Shown: piece after piece, positions 24,666-32,234 of the stretch
Position numbering within the stretch: the stretch's first letter is position 1
Layout of the letters: every line of letters starts with the position of its first letter
Assembly (NCBI GenBank): GCA_964583165.1
Contig: CAZOVK010000021.1
Span: 1 to 32,770, forward strand
Direction of reading: 5' to 3'
DNA: 32,770 nt
From: CAZOVK01 sp964583165
GTDB lineage: Bacteria > Bacillota > Clostridia > Lachnospirales > WRAX01
The notes under the pieces: generated by a model
What the model saw: only the letters and a program-made list of their open reading frames with translations
Told to the model about the DNA's origin: nothing
Database searches by the model: none
Position numbers and translations under genes: made by a program

Positions 24666-25337
24666 TTAAATCTCCCCGTCGTCCTCGTCAGGCGTAACGA
24701 AGCCCTCTTTGCCGTCGTATTCAAGGCGCGACACGCTGATTTCATAGGCGATTTTTTCGAGTACGTCGCCGCCTTCGAGCTTTTTCTGGTAATTGCGGCT
24801 CTGCATTCTGCCAAACACGCGGATGTTATCACCGACAGTGAAGCCGGACGCAAAACGGGCATTCCTGCCCCAGCAGATACAGGGTATGTAGTCGCTCTTA
24901 TTATACGAGCGGTTCACGGCCAGAAGCAAGTCCGCTATCTCGCGCCCAAATGGCGTCGTTCGATACACCGGCGGCTTGCAGATATAGCCGTTAAGGAAAA
25001 CCTCATTGGGGTTTTGTGGGCTGTCCTCTTCAATCGCGCAATAATCACGCGCGAAAATCGTGAGAATCAGCCGATTGCGGTTCTCTGCCTCAATGTAGTT
25101 ATTATAGGAGCGGATTTGACCGCGGATATTGAGGAATTGACCTATCGAGAAGTCATCAGGCGCGATAAGCCTTTCTGATACCGTCACGGGCAAAATATCT
25201 GTTGCCGCCGAAAGCCGCGCCACTGACATATACAACGAATAAAAGGCCTCCCCAAAGACCTCATGGCTGAACTCCGCTTTCGATACCACCCTCCCTACAA
25301 TTGATATGCTGTTGTTTATGCTTGGGTTGTTCTGCAT
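24666..25337 (-). CDS. Double-OB-fold single-stranded DNA-binding protein
   Basis: 223-aa protein with two tandem OB folds. The first spans about residues 8-108 (ISIVGRVVSKAEFSHEVFGEAFYSLYMSVARLS...IRGQIRSYN), the second about 112-207 (VFLNGYICKPPVYRTTPFGREIADLLLAVNR...IPCICWGRNA...FGRMQSRNYQKK). The second is the more SSB-like. The C-terminus is acidic (PDEDDGEI) but lacks the canonical DDDIPF partner-recruiting tip. A paralogue distinct from the main replicative SSB, used in repair or competence, is plausible given the pilus genes, but this is inference. GAGGGGGT precedes the ATG by 4 nt. Confidence 0.82.
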   Translation of the reverse strand: MQNNPSINNSISIVGRVVSKAEFSHEVFGEAFYSLYMSVARLSAATDILPVTVSERLIAPDDFSIGQFLNIRGQIRSYNNYIEAENRNRLILTIFARDYCAIEEDSPQNPNEVFLNGYICKPPVYRTTPFGREIADLLLAVNRSYNKSDYIPCICWGRNARFASGFTVGDNIRVFGRMQSRNYQKKLEGGDVLEKIAYEISVSRLEYDGKEGFVTPDEDDGEI

Positions 25338-25403
25338 GTTTACCCCCTCGTGAATTTCGCTTTATAGAATGTATTCGCAAAGGGGCTTGATTATGAAAAA
25401 CAT

Positions 25404-25889
25404 CTAGGGGAGCTTTGAGAGTATTAGGCTTAGGGTCACGGCTGATAATGCGTCAGAAACGTTACGTTCGCCGAACACGCCGTTTACGGCAAATTCTTGT
25501 TGTTCGATACTCTGACCGTTGACATTCGGGAAGGCGCGCTGAACACAAGCCGTGATTTTGTCATCCGCGATGCTTGAAGCCGTAACACAGGCGCGTTTAC
25601 TGAGCCCATAACTTATAATGAGTGCACGGCGATTGATTGCGGCGCGAAGTTTGCCGATTATACCGCGCAAGTCACAATTAACGAGAATATAATCATAGGG
25701 CGGCGGGTATGCGGATAGTAGACTCTCTACATTAAAAGAATTAACAATCAAAATCCTTAAATCATGATTCAGCATATTCAGCCATATAAGCCCATCCTCC
25801 GCGACAGAACACGCGCTACCCGTAATGATAGCCAGTGTTTCGCCAAAACCCGGACTGACAATCGGCTCGGCAACACGAATCTTCACCAT
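25404..25889 (-). CDS. Orphan Mur-ligase-like fragment or domain protein
   Basis: 161-aa protein of uncertain function. The central stretch YDYILVNCDLRG...RALIISYGLSKRACVTASSIADDKITACVQRAF resembles the region of Mur ligases after the nucleotide-binding loop, where VxTYG..x..A...A.. marks the central-domain exit, and the end QEFAVNG fits a following substrate loop. No GxGKT-type ATP loop is present, so it cannot act as a ligase alone. The same short form seems familiar from other Clostridia as an unnamed conserved protein, so it may be a genuine small family rather than a broken gene. GGGGTGA precedes the ATG. It is divergent from the BclA-C-like gene. Confidence 0.6.
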   Translation of the reverse strand: MVKIRVAEPIVSPGFGETLAIITGSACSVAEDGLIWLNMLNHDLRILIVNSFNVESLLSAYPPPYDYILVNCDLRGIIGKLRAAINRRALIISYGLSKRACVTASSIADDKITACVQRAFPNVNGQSIEQQEFAVNGVFGERNVSDALSAVTLSLILSKLP

Positions 25890-25990
25890 ACGCTCACCCC
25901 TTCTTTATGTAACTGCTTAGCTATTTCAGCAATAGCCTGTAACTAACACATGCTTTTCCTAATATATATTTACAAAGGGGGTCATGTTTT
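25890..25990. promoter_or_regulatory. Divergent intergenic region with palindrome
   Basis: A 101-bp gap between two divergent genes. GCTATT (25920-25925) and AATAGC (25931-25936) form an inverted repeat flanked by direct repeats GTAACT (25909-25914 and 25939-25944). This gives a roughly symmetric layout that could regulate both genes. An AT-rich TAATATATATT stretch before the GGGGG ribosome binding site of the + strand gene could hold its -10. Confidence 0.4.
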
Positions 25991-26590
25991 ATGCTAGAAA
26001 GTATAGACAGCCGGATTTGGGACGACTATGTAGAACGACGGCGAGAGCGCGAATATGAAGAAAAATCACGCCAAAGAGCGGCTTCACGCGCTGATTCGGA
26101 ATGGGGAGAGATACTTAGAGAGAGCCGCCTACACGAATATTGTAGGCACTGTGGCGGCTGCGACTGCTGTTATGAGGAATGTGACGATTGTGATGAGCAC
26201 GAGTTTGACGGCTTCGCGGCTCAATTTATCGGTTCGGCCGGCGGCACAATCGCGCCCAACGCTCAAATCGGGTTTAACTCAATCCTATTTGAAAATGATG
26301 ACGTGCGCTTAGAATCTGACGGCAGTATCATTTTGAAACACCCGGCTCTCTACAGTATCTCGTGGTGGATTTCAATGATTCCGTCAGTTATTGCGACGTT
26401 TGGGATTACGGCGAACGGGGCTGTTATCTCTGAATCGTCGGCAGAAACGGGGCAACTTAGCGGAACCTCTCTCGTTAATGTGTCACGCCACACCAGCCCA
26501 ACCAAAATAGCGCTCGTTAATACAGGCGCAAGCGGTATTATTCTTGGGAGTACGCCTGTTCAGGCGAATATCACGATTCTAATATCTTGA
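25991..26590 (+). CDS. BclA-C-like jelly-roll protein with Cys-rich head
   Basis: 199-aa protein in three parts. A highly charged Arg/Glu-rich helix spans residues 6-50. A dense cysteine block follows (C51, C54, C57, C59, C60, C64, C67) inside an acidic His-containing stretch. The beta-rich C-terminal domain (about 92-199) has the FNSILFENDDV...LKHPALYSISWWISM...FGITANGAVI pattern typical of BclA C-terminal, TNF-like trimerising domains. The usual Gly-x-y collagen repeat of BclA proteins is absent, replaced by the Cys block. No signal peptide is seen. A spore-surface or other self-assembling role is possible. GGGGG precedes the ATG. It ends just before a strong terminator. Confidence 0.72.
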   Translation: MLESIDSRIWDDYVERRREREYEEKSRQRAASRADSEWGEILRESRLHEYCRHCGGCDCCYEECDDCDEHEFDGFAAQFIGSAGGTIAPNAQIGFNSILFENDDVRLESDGSIILKHPALYSISWWISMIPSVIATFGITANGAVISESSAETGQLSGTSLVNVSRHTSPTKIALVNTGASGIILGSTPVQANITILIS

Positions 26591-26610
26591 CATTTCCCGC
26601 GTAATATATT

Positions 26611-26657
26611 ATCCTCTAGTTTGGACGTATAGTGACGTATAAATTAGAGGATTTTTT
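26611..26657 (+). terminator. Intrinsic terminator after the BclA-C-like gene
   Basis: Arms ATCCTCTAGTTT (26611-26622) and AAATTAGAGGAT (26641-26652) pair over 12 positions with one wobble, followed by T6. The 18-nt loop contains the direct repeat ACGTATA-GTG-ACGTATA. A TTGACA (26587-26592) overlapping the upstream stop could be a -35 for the next operon with a poor -10 (TATCCT, 26610-26615) inside the stem. Confidence 0.88.
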
Positions 26658-26674
26658 GTTGCTCGGAGGAAGTT

Positions 26675-27139
26675 ATGCTGGCGTTATCGATAAAGGACGA
26701 GTTTGTAAAGCCGTTCATGGCGAAACTGCTCAAAGACGAGATGTTCGACGAATTGGAGTTAAAGAGCGCTTCTGTTCAGTCGTTTTTGCGTTTTGATATA
26801 AAGGAAGACAAGGCGGCTGATGCTGAAGGCAAGATGCAGATTGTGGTTTGCGCTTGGAAGAACATCAAGCCGATAATGCACAGCATTATTATGAAGGGCG
26901 GGCGACCCACCGCATTGAAACTGGTGTTTGGCGGGGCGCAAGATTTGCGCGATAAGCTCATACCCGATTCTACGGGGCTTTACATAAACATTATGTATGA
27001 TGTCAAGGGCATAATGATAACAACGGGCACGGCGTTTAAGACATTTTCGCTCGACAAAAGCCGTGACGCGGAGTGGGACAACTATGTAATTCAATTTTTG
27101 AACGCTCACGGTATTGTTTATACGAATGAAAACGAATAA
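26675..27139 (+). CDS. DUF5721-like conserved protein
   Basis: 154-aa soluble protein of unknown function. The opening MLALSIKDEFVKPFMAKLLKDEMFDE and the closing WDNYVIQFLNAHGI resemble the DUF5721 family of small Clostridia proteins. The interior alternates strands and helices without catalytic motifs or cysteine clusters. GGAGGA precedes the ATG. It leads the operon with htpG 18 nt downstream. The family call is from memory of the pattern and is only moderately firm; that it is a real gene is clear from start signal, position and composition. Confidence 0.7.
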   Translation: MLALSIKDEFVKPFMAKLLKDEMFDELELKSASVQSFLRFDIKEDKAADAEGKMQIVVCAWKNIKPIMHSIIMKGGRPTALKLVFGGAQDLRDKLIPDSTGLYINIMYDVKGIMITTGTAFKTFSLDKSRDAEWDNYVIQFLNAHGIVYTNENE

Positions 27140-27157
27140 TTCAGCTAGGAGGCAAAA

Positions 27158-29068
27158 ATGATTAACGAAAAGGGTACGCTATCAATCAATTCAGAAAACA
27201 TCATGCCGATTATTAAGAAATGGCTCTATTCTGATGAGGACATCTTCTTACGTGAGCTGATTTCTAACGCGGTTGACGCTATCAGAAAGCTTCAAAAACT
27301 TCGCGCGTTCGGTGACGCGCCGAACACAGATGAGCCTTACCGCGTTGACGTGATTGTTTCGGCTTCGGACGGGACGATTCGCGTTTGTGATAACGGTATT
27401 GGTATGACAGCTGATGAGATAAAGAAGTATATCAACCAGATTGCGTTTTCGGGCGCTTCTGAATTCGCGGCGAAGTATAGCGACAAGATGGACAAGGACG
27501 AAATCATCGGGCATTTCGGCTTGGGTTTCTACTCGTCATTCATGGTGGCAGAGCGCGTAAGTATTGATTCGCTGTCGTATCAAGAAAATGCAACCCCTGT
27601 GCGTTGGGAGTCTGACGGCACCAACTCATTTGAACTAACAGACGGCACGCGTGAAACGATTGGCACGACCATTACGTTATTTGTGACAGAAGATTGCAAG
27701 CAGTATTTAGAAGAATACACCCTACGCGGGATAATTCGGAAGTATTGCGCGTTTATGCCCGTTGAGATTTATGTTTCTGACGCAGACAAGCCCGTTGAAG
27801 AAGCTGGCGCAGAAATCGAGACCGAAGAAGCATCTGACATACCCGAAGAAGAAACCCCCGACGTTAAAGAAACGCCCATAAACGACACAAACCCACTCTG
27901 GGCGCGTGAACCCAAGAGCATAACCGACGAGGAATACCGCGCGTTCTATCATAAGGTATTCACTGACTACAACGAGCCGCTTTTCTGGATTCACCTTAAC
28001 ATTGACTATCCATTCAGGCTTAAAGGCATTCTGTACTTCCCGAAACTCAACCACGAGTTGGAGTATGTCGAAGGGCAAGTCAAGCTGTTTAATAATCAGG
28101 TGTTCGTGGCGGATAATATTAAAGAAGTTATCCCCGAGTTTCTACTCACGCTAAAGGGCATGATTGACTGCCCCGACCTGCCGCTCAATGTGTCACGCAG
28201 TTTCTTACAGAATGACGCGAATGTGCGCAAGATGTCGGGTTATGTCACGCGCAAGGTCGCGGAAAAGCTGGTTGAACTGTTCACTGATGACCGCGAGAAA
28301 TTCAACAGCTATTGGGACGATTTGGCGCCGTTTGTGAAGTATGGCGTTATACGTGAGCGAGATTTCTATGACAGAATTAAGGATATTCTGTTGTTTAAGA
28401 CGATTGACGGCGCGTATCTGACGACTACCGAGTATTTGGCGGCTTGTGAGGGTAAAACAAACAGCACGATTATTTACGTGACTGATGAACAACAACAGGC
28501 GCAATATATATCGCTACTGCGCGAACAAGGTATCCCCGCCGTTTTGCTGACACAACGCATTGATAACCCCTACATGTCGTATGTTGAGAGCTATAACACT
28601 GATGTTCATTTCGCCCGTGTTGACAGCGAGATAGCAGAAACGCTAAAATCCGGCGCAGAAACTCAGGTTGAAGCCACGACGGCCATTGAGGGCTTGTTCG
28701 CGCCCGTAATTGAGGGAACAAACCTCAAAATCTCGGCGCAAAACCTAAAAAACGACCGCGTATCGGCTATGATATTGCTGTCTGAACAATCACGCCGCAT
28801 GGAAGAAATGAGCAAGCAGTTTGGGGCGATGGGGCTTGGTATGTTCCCGACTGAACAGACGCTTGTGATAAACGAGAACAACACGCTGGTACAGAAACTC
28901 ATTGAGCTGGACAAGCGTGGCAATTGCGCCGAAACCGTAGACTTATTGCGCCGCCATATTCTCGAACTGGCACAACTCGCGCATAAGCCTCTTGACCAGA
29001 ACCAGATGATGAACTTCATAGAACAATCTAACCGTATCATGGAGGCGCTCGCGAAGGCAGCGCAATAG
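27158..29068 (+). CDS. htpG: Chaperone HtpG (Hsp90)
   Basis: 636-aa bacterial Hsp90, an ATP-dependent dimeric chaperone. The GHKL ATPase domain shows FLRELISNAVDAIRK (catalytic E33, N37), the VCDNGIGMT metal/ATP loop and GHFGLGFYSSFMVAERV lid. The middle domain follows an unusually acidic linker (roughly residues 210-245, EAGAEIETEEASDIPEEE) and includes PLWAR, then the SRSFLQND arginine loop. The C-terminal dimerisation domain lacks MEEVD, as in all bacteria. GGAGG lies just before the ATG. The charged linker is longer than the short one of E. coli HtpG and is reminiscent of eukaryotic Hsp90. Confidence 0.96.
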   Translation: MINEKGTLSINSENIMPIIKKWLYSDEDIFLRELISNAVDAIRKLQKLRAFGDAPNTDEPYRVDVIVSASDGTIRVCDNGIGMTADEIKKYINQIAFSGASEFAAKYSDKMDKDEIIGHFGLGFYSSFMVAERVSIDSLSYQENATPVRWESDGTNSFELTDGTRETIGTTITLFVTEDCKQYLEEYTLRGIIRKYCAFMPVEIYVSDADKPVEEAGAEIETEEASDIPEEETPDVKETPINDTNPLWAREPKSITDEEYRAFYHKVFTDYNEPLFWIHLNIDYPFRLKGILYFPKLNHELEYVEGQVKLFNNQVFVADNIKEVIPEFLLTLKGMIDCPDLPLNVSRSFLQNDANVRKMSGYVTRKVAEKLVELFTDDREKFNSYWDDLAPFVKYGVIRERDFYDRIKDILLFKTIDGAYLTTTEYLAACEGKTNSTIIYVTDEQQQAQYISLLREQGIPAVLLTQRIDNPYMSYVESYNTDVHFARVDSEIAETLKSGAETQVEATTAIEGLFAPVIEGTNLKISAQNLKNDRVSAMILLSEQSRRMEEMSKQFGAMGLGMFPTEQTLVINENNTLVQKLIELDKRGNCAETVDLLRRHILELAQLAHKPLDQNQMMNFIEQSNRIMEALAKAAQ

Positions 29069-29083
29069 AGAGGTGGCAAGGCC

Positions 29084-30004
29084 ATGTCTAAGTATCTCAG
29101 AAACTACCGCGAAAATAAGCTGCCGCTACGCTATAAGCTGTTCACGGCAGGGTTTTTCACACTCATTGTTGTTGTGGCGCTCATGGTGTTTTTCAACTAT
29201 GACTATTTTGTGTTTAAGATACTAATGACATTCGGCTACAGCTACACAGACACACTGAACGGAATCTATGAATCAGAGCTTGAAATGAAGAAGCCGAACC
29301 TTTACATGGGTTTTGACGACTTTGTGATAGCCGCCGTGACCGAGAAGATACGCAACACCAATAACGACCGCTATACGTACCTCTATACACCGCCGCTGTT
29401 GGCTCTCCAGAACGAGTATACGAAAACGGACGCGCTCGAAGCCGAGATTAAGGATTTGGGCGGCGGTGTGGGGTATTTGCGCATACCAAATGTATCGACG
29501 TACACCGAACAGTTTGTGTATGACAATAAGGCAAAGCTGGGCGAATTTACTGACTTGGTTGTGGACTTGCGTCAGAATTACGGCGGTGAGTTGAACTCGC
29601 TCTATAAGATTGTAGATTTGTTCTTGCCCAAGGGTGCTATAATCGGGTATGAAACGACACGTTTTGCCGACAAGGCTATAAAGGCGGGGGCGAAACAGAC
29701 GCTTACGTACAATCATATTGTGTGTTTGCAGAATGAGAACACGGCTTCTGCGGCCGAGGGCTTCATAAACGCCTTGCGCGAAAACCTTGACAATGTAACA
29801 GTCATGGGCACGACCAGTTTCGGCAAGGGTATCGGGCAGATAACTATACCCTTGAAGTCAGGTTATGCCGTGAAGGCAACGGTTTTACAGATTAAAACGC
29901 CGCAAGGCAACACGATACACAGAATCGGTATTAAACCCGACGTCGAGTTTGAGGGCGAGGGGATTATCGACCACGCCTTGGAGTATATAAAAACGAATGG
30001 ATAA
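29084..30004 (+). CDS. Membrane-anchored S41 C-terminal-processing protease without PDZ
   Basis: 306-aa protein with one N-terminal membrane anchor (about residues 20-37) and a compact S41 (CtpA/Prc-like) catalytic fold. Catalytic S222 lies in NENTASAAE (the SxA of TASASE), with K248 and Q252 in SFGKGIGQ, close to the 25-residue Ser-Lys spacing of CtpB and D1 protease. DLRQNYGGEL is the conserved oxyanion-region motif. The region before the core (about 60-115) shows no PDZ domain, unlike standard CTPs. GAGGTGG precedes the ATG by 8 nt. It sits 15 nt after htpG and overlaps aroK by 8 nt. Substrate unknown. Confidence 0.85.
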   Translation: MSKYLRNYRENKLPLRYKLFTAGFFTLIVVVALMVFFNYDYFVFKILMTFGYSYTDTLNGIYESELEMKKPNLYMGFDDFVIAAVTEKIRNTNNDRYTYLYTPPLLALQNEYTKTDALEAEIKDLGGGVGYLRIPNVSTYTEQFVYDNKAKLGEFTDLVVDLRQNYGGELNSLYKIVDLFLPKGAIIGYETTRFADKAIKAGAKQTLTYNHIVCLQNENTASAAEGFINALRENLDNVTVMGTTSFGKGIGQITIPLKSGYAVKATVLQIKTPQGNTIHRIGIKPDVEFEGEGIIDHALEYIKTNG

Positions 30005-30506
30005 GAGCGTTGTACTAATCGGTTTGCCCGGGAGTGGCAAGACGACAGTCGGAAGCTTGCTTGCCGCACGTTTGCGCGTGTGTTTCGCGGATTCTGACAG
30101 GATTATCGAATTCATGGCGGGTATGAGCATACCCGAGATTTTCGCGAATCAGGGCGAAGCGACTTTCCGTGGGTTTGAGCGCGAGGTCATTTTGGGGTTA
30201 AGCAAAACGCGGCGGCTCGTCATTGCCACGGGCGGTGGAGTGGTTCTTAATGATGGCAATATGAAGAATCTGGCGCAAAACGGCGTTATTGTGCATATTC
30301 AACGCCCACATGACGCGATACTTGAATCTTGTGACATCTTATCTCGCCCGCTTTGGAATGGCAACCGCGACACCGCCCTTCAAAACTTCGTAGAACGTGA
30401 GCCACTTTACACACGTTATCGGCATTTCGGCGTATGGAACACCGCAACGCCCAAACGCGCCGTAGATGATATAATGGGGATATTACATGAACATTTTAGT
30501 AATTAA
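29997..30506 (+). CDS. aroK: Shikimate kinase
   Basis: 169-aa P-loop kinase that phosphorylates shikimate at the 3-OH. Walker A GLPGSGKT at 9-16, the shikimate-binding acidic pair D32/D34, R58 in ATFRGFER, the GGG substrate loop (79-81) and the lid arginine in ILSRPLW are all present. The start overlaps the protease gene by 8 nt and the end overlaps aroQ by 20 nt, so the three shikimate genes are translationally coupled. Length is standard. Confidence 0.95.
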   Translation: MDKSVVLIGLPGSGKTTVGSLLAARLRVCFADSDRIIEFMAGMSIPEIFANQGEATFRGFEREVILGLSKTRRLVIATGGGVVLNDGNMKNLAQNGVIVHIQRPHDAILESCDILSRPLWNGNRDTALQNFVEREPLYTRYRHFGVWNTATPKRAVDDIMGILHEHFSN

Positions 30507-30915
30507 CGGCCCGAACATAAACACACTGGGCAAACGCGAGCCCGACATCTACGGGCAGATGACCTACGATGATTTGACGGCCTATATTGCAAAACACGCG
30601 CGACTTTTGGGCGTGGGATGTGCCTTTTTTCAGTCGAACAGCGAGGGCGCTATTATTGACACGATACAAACCGCCGATATGTATGACGGAATTATCATAA
30701 ACCCCGCCGCTTACACACATTATAGCTATGCGATTCATGATGCGCTTAAAGCTTGCAGTGTACCCGCTGTCGAGGTTCATTTAACGAACATCGCGGCACG
30801 TGAAGAGTTTCGACAACGAAGCGTAACGGCTTCGGCCTGTGTTGGGAGTATCGCGGGGCTGGGCGCGTTTGGTTATGTTGCGGCTATAGAATTTCTGGTG
30901 GGGCGTGTCAGATGA
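30487..30915 (+). CDS. aroQ: Type II 3-dehydroquinate dehydratase
   Basis: 142-aa dodecameric-type dehydratase converting 3-dehydroquinate to 3-dehydroshikimate. R17, catalytic Y22 (REPDIYG), N72, H78 (AAYTHYS) and H98 (VEVHLTN) match the active-site set of Mycobacterium AroQ. At the family's usual NIHAREEFRHHS block the sequence is NIAAREEFRQRS: the non-catalytic histidines are replaced, but the arginines are kept. Also NTLG replaces NLLG in the lid, and NPAAYTHYS replaces NPGAYTHTS. Activity is expected. It starts within aroK and overlaps aroE by 4 nt. Confidence 0.93.
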   Translation: MNILVINGPNINTLGKREPDIYGQMTYDDLTAYIAKHARLLGVGCAFFQSNSEGAIIDTIQTADMYDGIIINPAAYTHYSYAIHDALKACSVPAVEVHLTNIAAREEFRQRSVTASACVGSIAGLGAFGYVAAIEFLVGRVR

Positions 30916-31733
30916 AGCTTTCCGGGAAGACCAAGCTGTTGGCGGTTATAGGTGACCCGATAGAGCACAGCCTTTCGCCGCTCATTCAGAACCATTTCGC
31001 GCGGGAGCTTGGTCTTGATTATGCGTATCTGGCATTTCGGGTTCAAAAGGGTGGATGTGCAGATTTTCTGGCTTCCGCGCTGACGCTTCCGATTTGTGGG
31101 TTTAACGTGACTATGCCGCTAAAAGAAGAGATTTTTCAGTTGATATGCAAAAACAGCCCCGAAGCCTCGGAAGCCGGGGCTGTGAATACGGTTGTAGTTC
31201 GAGAAAACAGTGAGGCTTTCGGGTACAATACAGACGGGAACGGCTTCTTGCGTTCGCTCAAAGGTGGCATACCCTCTCGTGTACTCATAAATGGTGGCGG
31301 AGGTGCGGCGAAAACGCTCGTTTGCGCATTGAAAGCCGCGGGGGCTTCTGTCACGGTTGCTGTAAGAAATCCGTCGAATGCCACGCAAATCGGTGCAGAC
31401 AGGGTGATTGCGCTTGATGGTATCGCGGAAGCTTGCGCTAACGCAGACCTGTTTGTGAACGCGTCGCCACTAGGCATGGCGGGCAAAGACGTTGACTACG
31501 CGGATTTCTCTTTCCTAACAAACATGCCGAAACATGCGCTGGTCTACGACCTCATCTACGCCCCGAGCCAAACGAACCTCTTGAAAGAAGCAGAAAAACG
31601 CGGGCTGAAGACACAAAATGGGCTTGCGCATCTCGTGTATCAAGCCGCGTTGAGTTTTGAGTTATTCACGGGCGCGAAAGTACCCGATAGTCTGGCAGAA
31701 GAAACTCTGTTAATATGCGAAGAAAACGCCTGA
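30912..31733 (+). CDS. aroE: Shikimate dehydrogenase (NADP+)
   Basis: 273-aa enzyme reducing 3-dehydroshikimate to shikimate. The substrate-binding IEHSLSPLIQN, catalytic K71 (NVTMPLKE), D108 (YNTDGNGFL) and the nucleotide-binding GGGGAAKT (128-135) are present. The K71/D108 pair corresponds to K65/D102 of E. coli AroE. The ATG overlaps the aroQ stop (ATGA). With aroQ and aroK upstream it gives three consecutive shikimate-pathway steps (dehydratase, dehydrogenase, kinase) in reverse gene order to the pathway. The other aro genes are not in the window. Confidence 0.95.
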   Translation: MKLSGKTKLLAVIGDPIEHSLSPLIQNHFARELGLDYAYLAFRVQKGGCADFLASALTLPICGFNVTMPLKEEIFQLICKNSPEASEAGAVNTVVVRENSEAFGYNTDGNGFLRSLKGGIPSRVLINGGGGAAKTLVCALKAAGASVTVAVRNPSNATQIGADRVIALDGIAEACANADLFVNASPLGMAGKDVDYADFSFLTNMPKHALVYDLIYAPSQTNLLKEAEKRGLKTQNGLAHLVYQAALSFELFTGAKVPDSLAEETLLICEENA

Positions 31734-31750
31734 TAAAACGGGCGTTTTCT
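31721..31750. terminator. Bidirectional terminator hairpin enclosing the aroE stop
   Basis: Perfect 10-bp arms AGAAAACGCC (31721-31730) and GGCGTTTTCT (31741-31750), loop of 10 nt that begins with the aroE stop TGA (31731-31733). The right arm ends in TTTTCTATTCT. The stop of the converging - strand gene (31749-31751) overlaps the stem. The T-run is partly inside the stem, so efficiency is uncertain. Confidence 0.72.
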
Positions 31751-32213
31751 ATTCTAAATCCTTCAAGCCTTCAAACAGCTCGTTGAATGACTTCAAACGC
31801 TTACAGCGCCCGAAGGACAATTCGCGGTTCTCCCCAAACTCCAACAAGAAGCACTTTGTAAGCTCCTCAACCGTTGTTTCAAGTGATGACATAAACTGAG
31901 TCATAGCGAACTCGTGCGCCGCCGTGCCCTCTTCAAAGTGACTTGAAATGAGCGACTCTGTCACTTGGTCAAGTGGGTATAATTTCAAATGGAACAACTC
32001 GTGTACAAGAACCTCCTCAAGATTCTCCTGCTTAGGGCTGACGGCGTTCAGAAGCACGATTGCCTTTTTGTCCATGCAGTCTATTTTGATGTCGCCCGTT
32101 TTGCGCCAATTCTCGTCCGTCACAAACTCTAGCCTTACATCCCAATCGGGCGTAATGCGAAGTTTCTGACACCACACCAACAGCAATTCTTCCAATTTAA
32201 TTGTGTCTACCAT
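31749..32213 (-). CDS. Small HExxH zinc metalloprotein
   Basis: 154-aa putative zincin with VLVHELFHLKL (H71, E72, H75), the metal/catalytic motif shared by ImmA/IrrE-like and SprT-like proteases. The core of strands before it (WDVRLEFV...KAIVLLNAV) fits a minimal zincin. The third ligand is not obvious; an Asp/Glu/His about 20-30 residues later (HFEEGTAAHEF) is likely. ATG at 32213 is preferred over an in-frame GTG at 32222, which lies inside the G-rich ribosome binding region. Its partner regulator or substrate is not next to it. Metallopeptidase or phage-type remnant are both possible. Confidence 0.72.
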   Translation of the reverse strand: MVDTIKLEELLLVWCQKLRITPDWDVRLEFVTDENWRKTGDIKIDCMDKKAIVLLNAVSPKQENLEEVLVHELFHLKLYPLDQVTESLISSHFEEGTAAHEFAMTQFMSSLETTVEELTKCFLLEFGENRELSFGRCKRLKSFNELFEGLKDLE

Positions 32214-32234
32214 ATCCCCCACCCCTTGTTTTAT

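Noticed and set aside
24518..24862. A 114-codon frame on the - strand overlapping the SSB-like gene
   Set aside because: Most of it is a shadow of the SSB-like gene in another frame and it crosses that gene's terminator.
31119..31486. Open frames opposite aroE
   Set aside because: They are antisense shadows of aroE without ribosome binding sites.
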